Below are positions 27,374-36,393 of a stretch of 64,000 nt of DNA, piece by piece. Under the pieces are notes generated by a model. The model made no database searches. It was not told where the DNA came from and worked only from the letters and a program-made list of their open reading frames with translations. A program made the position numbers and the translations under genes. The first letter of the stretch is position 1; each line of letters begins with the position of its first letter. Source of the DNA: Massilia sp. METH4 (lineage in GTDB: Bacteria; Pseudomonadota; Gammaproteobacteria; Burkholderiales; Burkholderiaceae_D); NCBI RefSeq assembly GCF_037094685.1, contig NZ_CP146614.1, positions 4,216,001-4,280,000 of the forward strand, read 5' to 3'.

Positions 27374-28267
27374 TCATCGCGGCACTGTCGGCTGCTCTGC
27401 AATTACCTGAAGTGCCGTGTCGATGAAAGCCTGGACTTTCGGCGATGTGTACTTCTGGCCTGGGTAGACGAACGAAAACCCGCTAACCATCGCCAGTCGC
27501 CACCCATCCAGCACGGGGACCAGGGCCCCGGAGCGATGGGCGTCCGCCGCCAGGAAGTCGGGTAGCAAACCGATGCCGCCTTCGAGCGCGAGCATGGCCT
27601 TGATCGCAATGGAATCGTCGGCGATGACACGGCCGGTGACCGGAATATCGACCTCGACCTTGCCGTTCCACAGCCGAAGTGATTTCATCCCTGCATAGCT
27701 GACGAAGTGGTGCAGCGCCAGCTCTTCCGGACGAGCGGGAGTCCCGTGCGCCTTCAAGTAATGCGGGGCAGCCCACAGCCCGATGGTCAGGTCGCGAAAG
27801 GGTTTCGCGATCATGGAGGAATCCTTCAGGGAACCTGCCCGTATTGCCAGATCTATGCCTTCGCCAATCAGGTCGGCAACGCGATTCGAGAGGATCATTT
27901 CCACGCGAACGTCTTCGTATCTGTCGAGGTAAGCCCGTGTGATTACGGGGAGCAAGGTATGACCGATATCGATGGGCACGGTCACTCTCAGCAGGCCGCT
28001 CGGTCTGCTCCGTGTCGACATCAATGCCGACTCTCCAAGTTCTAGTTCTTCGACCGCCCTGGCGCAGTGCTGGTAATAGCGCTGGCCCCCTTCGGTGACG
28101 TGCAGCTTGCGTGTCGTGCGCTGCAGCAGCGTCACCCCAAGGCGTTTTTCCAGCGCGGCCACTTTGGCACTAACGGTTGTCTTGGGCATCTTCAGCAATT
28201 TGGCTGCTGCAGAAAAGCTGCCGGTATCGACCACCCTGACAAACACGAGTACCGCATCGAGATCCAT
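27374..28267 (-). CDS. LysR-family regulator divergent from yceI
   Basis: A protein of 297 residues. The N-terminal winged HTH (MDLDAVLVFVRVVDTGSFSA, then MPKTTVSAKVAALEKRLGV) is followed by the periplasmic-binding-like effector domain. It belongs to the large group of short-range LysR regulators (CrgA/PtrR/AaeR-like) that usually control the divergent neighbour, here the YceI gene starting 138 bases away. The shared intergenic space holds two direct TACCGT-N2-AGTG repeats that could be its binding site. The effector is unknown. Confidence 0.93.
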   Translation of the reverse strand: MDLDAVLVFVRVVDTGSFSAAAKLLKMPKTTVSAKVAALEKRLGVTLLQRTTRKLHVTEGGQRYYQHCARAVEELELGESALMSTRSRPSGLLRVTVPIDIGHTLLPVITRAYLDRYEDVRVEMILSNRVADLIGEGIDLAIRAGSLKDSSMIAKPFRDLTIGLWAAPHYLKAHGTPARPEELALHHFVSYAGMKSLRLWNGKVEVDIPVTGRVIADDSIAIKAMLALEGGIGLLPDFLAADAHRSGALVPVLDGWRLAMVSGFSFVYPGQKYTSPKVQAFIDTALQVIAEQPTVPR

Positions 28268-28279
28268 TATTGTGCGTCT

Positions 28280-28314
28280 TACCGTACAGTGATTCCCGAT
28301 TATACCGTCTAGTG
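28280..28314. promoter_or_regulatory. Direct repeat in the LysR/yceI divergent promoter
   Basis: TACCGTACAGTG (28280-28291) and TACCGTCTAGTG (28303-28314) differ at two positions and are spaced 23 bases apart, about two helical turns. They share the CAGT/TAGT core with the TetR-type palindromes but lack the left arm. This could be a LysR site or a half-site version of the other operator. Confidence 0.35.
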
Positions 28315-28404
28315 CAAAATCCGGGGCGCATCTATAGTGGCTTCATGACCGCATCTGTTGCACCGCGCAGAATGCGCAGACCACTATCACATGACGGATA
28401 TCGA

Positions 28405-28980
28405 ATGACCCGACTCACTCACCTGTTCTACGCGATTGGCCTTGCCACGACGGCTTTCCCGGCACTGGCTGCACCCAAGATCTATACCGCCGACGCCACT
28501 CATACTTTCCCGCGCTTCTCATACAGCCACCTGGGTTTTTCCTCGCAGCAGTCCACGTTCAACAAGACGTCTGCCGAAGTGGTATTCGATCAGGCCGCGA
28601 AGAAAGCGTCGGTCGACGTGTCCATCGACATGAAGTCCGTGAATACCGGTTCGGCCCTGTTCAATGAGCATATTCAGGCCCCTGACTTCTTCGATACCGC
28701 CAAGTTCCCAACGGCAACTTTCAAATCGACCAGCGTGGCGTTCGAAGGCGACAGGCCTGTTCGCGTCGACGGCAATCTGACGATCAAGGGTATTACCCGT
28801 CCGGTTGCCCTGACGGTGACATCGTTCCAGGCAAAGCCGCACCCGATGATGAAGAAGGACGCCATCGGCGCGAACGCATACACGGTGATCAAGCGTTCCG
28901 AATTCGGTGCCGGCGCGTACGCGCCGGCGGTCGGCGACGACGTGCGAATTGACATCTCGTTCGAAGCCTTGGCGCAGTAA
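28405..28980 (+). CDS. YceI-family periplasmic lipocalin-like protein
   Basis: A protein of 191 residues from the ATG at 28405. A signal peptide (about 1-22, ending ALAAPK) precedes a YceI beta-barrel with the family patterns YTADATHTFPRFSYSHLG, then SVDVSIDMKSVNT and FKSTSVAFEG. YceI proteins bind polyisoprenoid or other hydrophobic quinone-like molecules in the periplasm. The gene is the first of a plus-strand run with the QorB-like reductase (65-base gap) and the DODA-type dioxygenase, so a link to quinone or catechol handling is reasonable. Confidence 0.93.
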   Translation: MTRLTHLFYAIGLATTAFPALAAPKIYTADATHTFPRFSYSHLGFSSQQSTFNKTSAEVVFDQAAKKASVDVSIDMKSVNTGSALFNEHIQAPDFFDTAKFPTATFKSTSVAFEGDRPVRVDGNLTIKGITRPVALTVTSFQAKPHPMMKKDAIGANAYTVIKRSEFGAGAYAPAVGDDVRIDISFEALAQ

Positions 28981-29045
28981 CGCCCGGCGATCCGGGTGCG
29001 AGCCGCTAGAGCGTGCCCGATCGATTCCAGACACAAGGAGATCAT

Positions 29046-29900
29046 ATGATTGGCATTACCGGAGCATCCGGCCAGCTCGGCCGGCTCGTCATCGAACAAC
29101 TGTTGAGGCAAATGCCCGCCAGCGAGATCGTTGCGCTGGTGCGCGATCCTGCAAAGGCAGCCAGCCTGCAGGCTGCGGGCGTGCATGTTCGCCTGGCTGA
29201 TTACAACAGGCCCGACACGCTCGGCCCGGCGCTCGCCGGTGTCGAGCGGCTGCTGCTGATTTCATCGAGCGAAGTGGGCCAGCGCACGCCGCAGCATCGG
29301 GCTGTCATCGAGGCGGCACAGCAGGCCGGCGTGAAGCTGCTGGCTTATACGAGCCTGTTGCATGCCGACACCTCGCCGCTTCCGCTCGCGGCCGAACACA
29401 AGGAAACCGAAGCATTGCTGAAGGATTCCAGTCTTGCCCATGTAATATTGCGCAACGGCTGGTATCTGGATAATTACCTGGGCCTGATCCCTGGCGCCGT
29501 GCAGAGCGGTGTCCTGATCGGTTGTGCCGGCGAGGGGCGCATATCGGCCGCGGCGCGCGCCGATTTCGCCCTGGCCGCAGCCACGGTGCTGACCCGCGCC
29601 AACCAGGCTGGCCGCGTCTATGAGCTGGCAGGCGACGAGTCGTTCACGCTGACCGCGCTGGCTGCGGAAATCTCCCGTCAATCAGGGCGGCCGGTCGCGT
29701 ACCAGAACATGCCACAGGCCGAACACCGCGCTGCACTGATGGAGGCAGGGGTGCCGGAGTTCATGGCAACCGTACTGGCCGAATCGGACGCTGGCATCGC
29801 CCAGGGGGCGCTGTTCGATGACGGCCGCCAGCTCAGCAAGCTGATCGGCCGGCCGAGCACGTCGCTGGCGATGATGGTCAAGGCCGGGCTGGAACAATAA
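29046..29900 (+). CDS. NmrA-like NAD(P)H quinone oxidoreductase (QorB type)
   Basis: A protein of 284 residues from the ATG at 29046 with a strong AAGGAG site. An atypical SDR Rossmann motif opens the protein (MIGITGASGQLGRLVIEQLL). The body matches the QorB/NmrA group (IVALVRDPAKAASLQAAGV; LAYTSLLHADTSPLPLA; LRNGWYLDNYLG). QorB reduces quinones with NADPH in the cytosol. Being between YceI and a ring-cleaving dioxygenase, and near NDH-2, it supports a quinone-detoxification role. Exact substrate not determinable. Confidence 0.9.
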   Translation: MIGITGASGQLGRLVIEQLLRQMPASEIVALVRDPAKAASLQAAGVHVRLADYNRPDTLGPALAGVERLLLISSSEVGQRTPQHRAVIEAAQQAGVKLLAYTSLLHADTSPLPLAAEHKETEALLKDSSLAHVILRNGWYLDNYLGLIPGAVQSGVLIGCAGEGRISAAARADFALAAATVLTRANQAGRVYELAGDESFTLTALAAEISRQSGRPVAYQNMPQAEHRAALMEAGVPEFMATVLAESDAGIAQGALFDDGRQLSKLIGRPSTSLAMMVKAGLEQ

Positions 29901-29908
29901 CCGTACCG

Positions 29909-29935
29909 GGCCACGGCGCACAGCGCGCCGTGGCC
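29909..29935. terminator. Strong intercistronic hairpin
   Basis: Arms GGCCACGGCGC and GCGCCGTGGCC (11 bp, perfect) flank a 5-base loop between the QorB-like gene and the dioxygenase. There is no T-tract, so it may attenuate transcription, stabilise mRNA or mark a partial terminator rather than a full stop. Confidence 0.45.
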
Positions 29936-29949
29936 AATGAGGAGCTGTC

Positions 29950-30789
29950 GTGCAATCACGCCGTTTACCCGTCTATTTCCTGTCCCATGGCGGTGGGCCG
30001 TGGCCATGGGTCGCGCCGATGCGCCAGGGACTCGCCGTTACCGCGCGTGAATTCGCCGCTCTGCCTGCGCGCCTTCCTGGCAGGCCCAAGGCGATACTGA
30101 TGATCTCGGGTCACTGGGAATGCCGTGAGTTTACGGTGTCGACCGCGGAGCGGCCGCCGATGGAATACGACTACTCGGGGTTCCCTGAGCACACCTACCA
30201 CATCCGTTACCCCGCCCCCGGCGCGCCATGGCTTGCCGGCCAGGTAAGCGAATTGCTGGCTTCGGCCGGGGTGCCGACCGGCGCGGACCCATCGCGCGGT
30301 TTCGATCACGGCGTCTTTGTGCCGCTGAGCCTGATGTATCCCGACGCCGACATTCCCGTCGTGATGCTGTCGATGAAATCGGACTATGACGCGGCCGAAC
30401 ATATCCGGATAGGGGCGGCGCTTGCACCGTTGCGCGACGAGGGTGTTCTCATTATTGGCAGCGGACTGACGTATCACAACATGCGCAATTTCGGCGGCGA
30501 TGAATCGCTCACGGTGTCGACTGCCTTCGAACGATTCCTGGCAACGGCGATCGCCCATGAAAGCCCCGCCATGCGCAATGCGATGTTGGCGGCTTGGGAA
30601 ACGGCGCCGATGGCACGCAGGGCGCATCCTCGAGAAGACCATCTATTGCCGTTGATGGTTGTCGCCGGCGCCGCGCAGGAAGACCCTGGGCGCACGCTGT
30701 TCGTCGACCAGTTCATGAAGATCGCGATGGCGTCCTATGAATTCGGCGTGAATGCCGGGCACGCTGGCACGGCGCGATCGGATGAATGA
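29950..30789 (+). CDS. Class III extradiol dioxygenase (DODA/YgiD type)
   Basis: A protein of 279 residues starting at a GTG with GAGGAG upstream. The LigB-superfamily signatures are present: YFLSHGGGP with the first His, LMISGHWE, GFDHGVFVPLSLMYP, and GSGLTYHNMRNF near residue 180, which supply the metal His ligands and the acid/base His of 4,5-DOPA extradiol dioxygenases. It would cleave catechol rings in the cytosol. The genomic link with QorB-like and NDH-2 genes suggests removal of catechols that would otherwise redox-cycle. It converges with ndh. Confidence 0.92.
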   Translation: MQSRRLPVYFLSHGGGPWPWVAPMRQGLAVTAREFAALPARLPGRPKAILMISGHWECREFTVSTAERPPMEYDYSGFPEHTYHIRYPAPGAPWLAGQVSELLASAGVPTGADPSRGFDHGVFVPLSLMYPDADIPVVMLSMKSDYDAAEHIRIGAALAPLRDEGVLIIGSGLTYHNMRNFGGDESLTVSTAFERFLATAIAHESPAMRNAMLAAWETAPMARRAHPREDHLLPLMVVAGAAQEDPGRTLFVDQFMKIAMASYEFGVNAGHAGTARSDE

Positions 30790-30940
30790 CGGAAAGCCTA
30801 CGCGACAGGTCGCAGTGCACGCTTCGACGCATCGCCAGCAGAGCTTGCTTTGATTTGGGCATGCGTGCCGTCGATGCGACGGTTCGGTGACGCAACTCAC
30901 GCGTGAACACACCGCCCAGCGTCCAGGACCTCAATGCTTG

Positions 30941-30968
30941 CCCTCGGTCAGGACAGCCTGACCGAGGG
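30941..30968. terminator. 12-bp hairpin between convergent genes
   Basis: Perfect arms CCCTCGGTCAGG and CCTGACCGAGGG surround a 4-base loop (ACAG). The hairpin spans the ndh stop codon and lies downstream of the dioxygenase stop, so it can serve both transcripts. There is no T-tract on either side, but this stem is among the strongest hairpins I noticed. Confidence 0.6.
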
Positions 30969-32240
30969 CTTGACGCGCCGGCTGAGAACATCGATCAGCC
31001 ACAGCAGGCTGCCCTTCCACGGGCCATGGATCCTCGACTGGTACTGCCGGTACAGCATCGCGTGGCCAAGCTGGGCAACGCGGCCCCGTATGAAGCCGCC
31101 GTCGAAGAAGCCAAATCGGCCGAGCGTTCCGTAGGCACCGTAACCGCCCAGCGAGACCAGCGAGCCGAAGTCCTCGTAGCTTGCGGCCGGCGCCGCTTCG
31201 CCGGCAATGATCCTGGGCAGGTATTTGCCGAGATAGCGTGTCTGCTGAAAGGCAGCCTGGGCCGTAGTGGGCACCGGCGCCTCCCGCCCAGGCAGCCTCG
31301 GGCTGGCGCAGTCGCCAAGCGCGAAGAGGGCAGGGTCGGATTCGACTTGCAGCGTGGGGCCGACCACCAGCTGTCCGGATCTGGTTCGTTCCAGGCCTTC
31401 CAGCGTACCGAGGAACTCGGGTGCCTTCACGCCCGCGGCCCAGACCTTGAGGTCGGCCGGTAGCGTCGCACCATCGATGAAGTGGAACCCGGCACTGTCG
31501 ACCTTCGTCACGCGCGCGCCCGTACGTACTTCGACCCCGAGCGCCTCAAGCTTCGTCTGCGCGGCGCTTGCCACCTTGTCGGGAAACGGTCCGAGCAGGC
31601 GCGGGCCCGATTCGATCAGCAAGACCTTCAGATAGCCCGCAGCTCCACGGATGCCGTACTGCTCTGCCACCGCGGCGATTTGTATCAGCTCGGCCGCCAA
31701 CTCCACCCCGGTCGCACCGCCGCCGACGATACCGACGGTGAGCGCCTGTTTCGCCAGTGCATACTTGACCAACTTGGCGCGCAGCCGGTCGTTGAATGCG
31801 ATCGCCTCGGACCGACAGTCGATGCGTGCGCAGTGCTCCGCGACGCCAGGCGTGCCGAAATCGTTTGCCTTGCTTCCAACAGCCAGTACCAATGTGTCGT
31901 AAGCGATCGATCGTGCGGGGACAATTTCTTCTCCGCCGGAAATGAGCGGTGCGAGGCTGACCTGGCGCCGCGAGCGATCGATGGAAATGGCCTCGCCCAG
32001 TTCGAAATCGAAGCCATGCGACAGTGCCTGGGCTGCGAATACCGTCTGTTGCGCTCCAGAGTCCGACGTTCCGGCAGCGATCGTGTGCAACATCGGTTTC
32101 CAGACATAAGCGGTTTCGCGGTCAACCAGCGTAACCGCCAGGCGCTTCTTCCCGGCGTGCTTTCCGGCCAGGTGCGTGGCCAAATCCAGTCCAGCCACTC
32201 CGCCACCGATGATGACCAGCTTGTGTTCGTCCTTTACCAT
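30948..32240 (-). CDS. ndh: Type II NADH dehydrogenase (NDH-2)
   Basis: A protein of 430 residues from the ATG at 32240 (AGGAAAGG upstream). Two dinucleotide folds are present: LVIIGGGVAGLDLATHLAG (FAD) and LTVGIVGGGATGVELAAEL (NADH). The FAD-closing motif is ALGDCASP. The quinone-site motif AQAAFQQTRYLGKYL and a C-terminal amphipathic region match NDH-2. It would pass electrons from NADH to quinone at the inner face of the membrane without pumping protons, keeping quinones reduced. An operator copy about 75 bases upstream suggests co-regulation with the efflux systems, which is unusual for a housekeeping respiratory enzyme. Confidence 0.93.
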   Translation of the reverse strand: MVKDEHKLVIIGGGVAGLDLATHLAGKHAGKKRLAVTLVDRETAYVWKPMLHTIAAGTSDSGAQQTVFAAQALSHGFDFELGEAISIDRSRRQVSLAPLISGGEEIVPARSIAYDTLVLAVGSKANDFGTPGVAEHCARIDCRSEAIAFNDRLRAKLVKYALAKQALTVGIVGGGATGVELAAELIQIAAVAEQYGIRGAAGYLKVLLIESGPRLLGPFPDKVASAAQTKLEALGVEVRTGARVTKVDSAGFHFIDGATLPADLKVWAAGVKAPEFLGTLEGLERTRSGQLVVGPTLQVESDPALFALGDCASPRLPGREAPVPTTAQAAFQQTRYLGKYLPRIIAGEAAPAASYEDFGSLVSLGGYGAYGTLGRFGFFDGGFIRGRVAQLGHAMLYRQYQSRIHGPWKGSLLWLIDVLSRRVKPSVRLS

Positions 32241-32667
32241 GTAGGTGCCCTTTCCTGTTGCGCTGTGGAGAATGACAGAATGATGTAGCGGCGCGAAACT
32301 TCGAGCGCCGGCGATTAACCGTACGGGACAGTTCAATTTTAGCTGAGGCTTTCGCATCAGAGCACGCGGTTGCCGATGGGGTAGCTAACACGGCGCTAGC
32401 GCGGCCCGGCCTCGGTGCTGCCCGGTTCGCAAATCCCTGTATTACCGGGAGCACCAGCCGGACCCGAGGCAAGGTCGCAGGTTCCCCGCAGCAAGCGCGA
32501 TCGTCGCGTATCGCGATCCCTCGGCCCTGGTTGAGTCTTGGGGGAGAAGCACCTGTCGCCGGGCGGCCCGCTTTGCCGGCACGACGTTCAGGATGATCCC
32601 CCGAGAAAACTTTTGTTACCCCTTGGTCATACGACGTGCACCCGCATGCTGGCGGAACCTGCTCGCC
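32241..32667. other. 427-base gap between ndh and lipase genes
   Basis: The left part carries the ndh promoter and the operator copy at 32316-32334. The rest, downstream of the lipase stop, shows no recognised gene. Confidence 0.4.
32316..32334. promoter_or_regulatory. TetR-type operator before ndh
   Basis: TAACCGTACGGGACAGTTC keeps the 6-7-6 layout with imperfect arms (AAC..G / CAGTT). It lies about 75 bases upstream of the ndh ATG, overlapping a probable promoter. Confidence 0.45.
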
Positions 32668-34614
32668 TCAAGGTGCAGGCACTTCCGAATGAGGATCAGC
32701 CAATCCGTCGAGATGCTCGTGCAGGATCCGGCGGATCTCGAGGATCGCTGCGGGGGTTTCCTGGACGCTGTGCGAGTAGGGAATCACTTTTTCCGAAAGT
32801 GCCCCGGTGAGATGCGAACTCCGGTATGGCACAAGACCGTCGCTGGAATCGGCAAGGGGCACATGCGGCGTGTCGTTGGCGATGATGGAGTGGAACCGCA
32901 CCGCTTCGCCTATCGGCAGTTCCGCAGAGGCCCGGATGAATGGGTCGCGCTCGCTCAAGTTGCGGATGCCGTTTGCGGAGTCGAGGAACGAATTCGGATC
33001 GACGTCGCCGGGTACAGCCAGCAATTCTGCCACGTCTTTCACCTTGGCGAGCACAGAAGCGGGAAGGGCGACCAGCCTTGCCGCGAAGCGCGCAACAGCG
33101 GATTCCGCGAACGGGGTCCCGCGGTGTGGAGCGGCAACGAACACCGCGCGGCTAACCTGCGGCAACGGGTCGAAACTGGCATACGGGGCAAGGACGGACC
33201 TGGCTTGCGCTAACTGGCCGCCGTCGAGCTCGCGGGTACGCGTAATGTCGTGCCAAAGCCTGTCGCCCGATGAAGAGACCGCTAGCCGGCTCAGCAGCCC
33301 GCCCATGCTGTGCCCGACCAGCACCATGTCGCGCGATGCCGGCGCCGTGCCACCTGGATCGAAGCGCGCCACGGTACGCGAGATGGCGCTACGTATTGCA
33401 GCATGATTGATCGCTATCGGTACGTTGGTAGGATAATAGATTTGCCAGATCTGGTAATTCTGACGAAGGCGCTCGTCGCCCAGCAATTCGTTCGCCACGT
33501 TGATCCATGCTTCCGGACTGCTGGCCAGTCCGTGAAGCAGAATGATCGTCCTGCGTGACGGATCGTACGGCTGCATCAAATACAGCCGGGGCTCGTCTAG
33601 CGCATTACCCTTCCCCACCAGCGTCAGAAGCGACTGGGCACTGAAGTCCGAGCGCGCCAGCCACAGGCCATATGCAGCCGTGAAATCGCCCGCCAGGGGA
33701 ACGGTGGTGCCAGCGATCCTTACCGTCGATTGCCGGTAGGGATCGTGGACTGCGATGCGCACCTCTTTCGTTTGCAGGATCGCGTCGAGCGATGTGCCTG
33801 CAAAATCCACGATGACCGTCGTGGAAGCGAAAGGCGTTTCAAGATAGGGTTCGTGTCCGCGAGAGCGCGGCACGATGCCGGTTCCGGTCGACGACACCAG
33901 CGAGGCACCGATGCCATCGCGGCGGTACTGGTTGCGCACGCCGGCAAACGTCAGCGAAGCTGCAGGAATCAGTTCAGCGGGCAACTCGCTGCCATGCACG
34001 AGGCTGCCATCGATACGGCCTTCGATGCGCCATTTTCCGGATACGAGAGAGAAGCTGCCATCGCTGTCGACGCGCCTTTCATTGCGCCCTTGGCGCTGTG
34101 CTGCGCCGAACAGGTTCGTAACAGCTTGCTGGACCGAAAAATTATAGTAGTCACGCACCTGGCCCTGACGTTCCTCGAGCGCACGCTGTTCAAGCCGTCG
34201 CCTGGTGAGGAAGAGGTAGGCGTGGGCGTGCCGCGCGGCCTCGAGGTAGGCATTGATGATCGCCTCCGGATCTTGCGTCGCGGCAGGTTGGCGAATCAGT
34301 GCCAAGCCTTCTTCCAGCCATAGCTCCGACAAGACGGAGAGGCGCTGTTCGTCGTTGAGACCAGTGGAGGCACCGACTTGCAGCCTGCAGGTCGCCGCCT
34401 GGCGCGCACATGTCTTGCGGTCTGTTCCGACGACCTGCAGCGCGTTTTCCGCAGGAATGCTCAGCCGGCCCGTGGTCAGAATATCGCCGCGCCGGGAGGT
34501 CATGTAATCACGTGTCGGGAGGGAAGAAACCTTAACCCCCGCGCAGCCGGCAATCATTCCCGCAAGAAAAGCGAATAAGATTGCACGTGAGCCGAAGGGA
34601 AAAAGTACGCGCAT
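32668..34614 (-). CDS. Lipoprotein with C-terminal lipase/esterase domain
   Basis: A protein of 648 residues from the ATG at 34614; the frame opens earlier but only this start gives a lipoprotein signal (FAFLAGMIAGC). An uncharacterised N-terminal half of about 330 residues is followed by an alpha/beta-hydrolase domain: oxyanion loop IILLHGLASSPEAW, nucleophile elbow VLVGHSMGGLLSR, a PHRGTPF segment and an acid and His region ending in YSHSVQET. It would be an envelope-anchored esterase or lipase acting on large or hydrophobic substrates. It stands alone, with 267 bases to the next gene. The family is well supported, the function beyond esterase is not. Confidence 0.85.
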   Translation of the reverse strand: MRVLFPFGSRAILFAFLAGMIAGCAGVKVSSLPTRDYMTSRRGDILTTGRLSIPAENALQVVGTDRKTCARQAATCRLQVGASTGLNDEQRLSVLSELWLEEGLALIRQPAATQDPEAIINAYLEAARHAHAYLFLTRRRLEQRALEERQGQVRDYYNFSVQQAVTNLFGAAQRQGRNERRVDSDGSFSLVSGKWRIEGRIDGSLVHGSELPAELIPAASLTFAGVRNQYRRDGIGASLVSSTGTGIVPRSRGHEPYLETPFASTTVIVDFAGTSLDAILQTKEVRIAVHDPYRQSTVRIAGTTVPLAGDFTAAYGLWLARSDFSAQSLLTLVGKGNALDEPRLYLMQPYDPSRRTIILLHGLASSPEAWINVANELLGDERLRQNYQIWQIYYPTNVPIAINHAAIRSAISRTVARFDPGGTAPASRDMVLVGHSMGGLLSRLAVSSSGDRLWHDITRTRELDGGQLAQARSVLAPYASFDPLPQVSRAVFVAAPHRGTPFAESAVARFAARLVALPASVLAKVKDVAELLAVPGDVDPNSFLDSANGIRNLSERDPFIRASAELPIGEAVRFHSIIANDTPHVPLADSSDGLVPYRSSHLTGALSEKVIPYSHSVQETPAAILEIRRILHEHLDGLADPHSEVPAP

Positions 34615-34881
34615 GGCAGGTGGGTCGGAATATAACGAGGTGAAGTGCATTGGGAAAGCGATCACTATGCGGCACGCCTGGCGTGACACTGTTTCGGCAG
34701 GCTGCCATCTGAACGGCTGGGCAAAAGCATCAATCTGATGTTCTGACGCGTAACGCCTCGTTCCTTGCGCCCAAGTATAGATCAAAGCCGAACATGCTCA
34801 CCAGCGGCGAAGGTCCATCGCTCAGCCGTGCCGCGACAAGGCTGACGGCCGAAATGTCCCCGGTACGGTGGAAACGCGTGC

Positions 34882-35898
34882 TCATCCGCCACCTTGCTGC
34901 ACTTGCTTGACCGCGCCGGCCATCGCTTCCCAGGCTTTGACCACATGCTCGAAACGTCCCTTGTGAAGAAAAAGGTGGTCGGCGCCCCGGATGGTCAGAT
35001 GGCGGAACCTCGCGTTCTCCTTGCGCAGTCTTGCGTCGAACGCGGCAGCATCCGAGTAGGCTGCGTCGAGCTCTGCGCTGACGATGAATACTTCTGGAAG
35101 TTTGGCAAGCTGGTTGGAAAATATCGGAGACGCCAGGGGATTGCGCCTGTCCAAGTATTTTGGAAGATAAACGTCGTTGACCTGCTCCATGGTGGCGACC
35201 GTCAGATCCTGCTTGCGCTCCGTGGAAATGCTTTTCGTGTGCGGATCGCTGTCCAGATCGAGGACCGGAACACACGCGACCACGCCACGCAGGCCGAAAC
35301 TCTGTCGTTCGAGCGCCAGCAGAGCGACGGCAATCGACAGGTTCGCGCCTGCGCTTTCGCCACCGACCGACAGGCGTTCGGGATCGATTCCCAGATCGTC
35401 GGCGTGGCATGCTACCCATTCGATGACCTCATGGGACTGCATGACTGGCGCGGGGAATGTGTCGCGCGGCGCGAGGACGTAATCGATGTTGATGACGACG
35501 CAGCCTGCCTGATTCGAGAGGTAGTTGCACCAGGGCGCATCGGCCTTCAGCCCGCCCACTACGAAACCGCCCCCGTGAAGATGGAAATGCACCGGCAGCC
35601 TGGACCCCGCCATCGTGGCTGGACGGTACATGTCGATCCTGGCAGGGCCGAAGGAAGTGGGCACAACGTGGCGTTCCACTGTCGCGGCGCCAGCGCGAGG
35701 ATACCGGCCGAATCGGGCCGTGACGGCCTCGAGCATCCTGACGATCAACTTCAGCAGCGCAAGCTTGAGTCGGCCGGCATTGGTCAGGCGCGCCATGTCG
35801 GGGCCCGCGACCGTGGCAGGCTGGTTCAGGACGGCGATGCCAGCCATGATGAGGATCAGTAGCAGGCCGAGTCCTGCGAGAATGACTTGTCGAGACAT
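34882..35898 (-). CDS. Membrane-anchored HSL-family esterase
   Basis: A protein of 338 residues; the start has AAAGGAAAG upstream. An N-terminal TM anchor (about 5-27) is followed by the hormone-sensitive-lipase-type alpha/beta hydrolase: the HGGG oxyanion motif (FHLHGGGFVVGG), nucleophile in GGESAGANLS, acid region VSAELDAAYSDA and His in GADHLFLHKG. It would hydrolyse short- to medium-chain or aromatic esters at the membrane. Same strand as the lipoprotein lipase but 267 bases away, so probably separate. It may release phenolic acids from esters in this phenolic-rich region (inference). Confidence 0.9.
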   Translation of the reverse strand: MSRQVILAGLGLLLILIMAGIAVLNQPATVAGPDMARLTNAGRLKLALLKLIVRMLEAVTARFGRYPRAGAATVERHVVPTSFGPARIDMYRPATMAGSRLPVHFHLHGGGFVVGGLKADAPWCNYLSNQAGCVVINIDYVLAPRDTFPAPVMQSHEVIEWVACHADDLGIDPERLSVGGESAGANLSIAVALLALERQSFGLRGVVACVPVLDLDSDPHTKSISTERKQDLTVATMEQVNDVYLPKYLDRRNPLASPIFSNQLAKLPEVFIVSAELDAAYSDAAAFDARLRKENARFRHLTIRGADHLFLHKGRFEHVVKAWEAMAGAVKQVQQGGG

Positions 35899-36152
35899 TT
35901 TTTGCTTTCCTTTGCAATCGCGTCACGTTATTACAGCCATGCCTGGACAGCACGACAGGCCATCAACCGGTCCCCGCAGGGGAGCTATACGTCGGCGTCC
36001 GGTACGAGCTGGCGTAGCGGCTTCGAGAACGCCATGCCGATGAAGCCGGGATAACGCTTGCCCTCCCGTAGCATACGGACCTGCACCACGGATCAGGGTG
36101 CTGCGACAGTCAAGTACAGTCGCAGCGGCCGGAAACATCGGCTCTTAAATCT

Positions 36153-36171
36153 ATACTGGTCGGTTTAGTTT
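36153..36171. promoter_or_regulatory. TetR-type operator in the esterase/dehydrogenase gap
   Basis: ATACTGGTCGGTTTAGTTT fits AAACTG-N7-YAGTTT with one mismatch in the left arm. It is about 255 bases from the esterase start and 390 from the dehydrogenase start, so the target is unclear. Confidence 0.45.
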
Positions 36172-36393
36172 AACATTGTTGGACCATGCGGCTAGGAAAA
36201 TACAGATTAGTTCGCCAAAATTTCATCCCAGAAGCCTCATGCGTGTACGGGCGGTTATCTGACAGTGCGGGGGACGGCTATCGGATGTTAGGCGGCATAG
36301 AGCTGGATATGGAGCACGTCTGCTGATCCGATCGCACGGGTTTCCCTCCGCATCAACAATCTTGTCCTTCCCGATTGCTTCGGTTAACATGAA

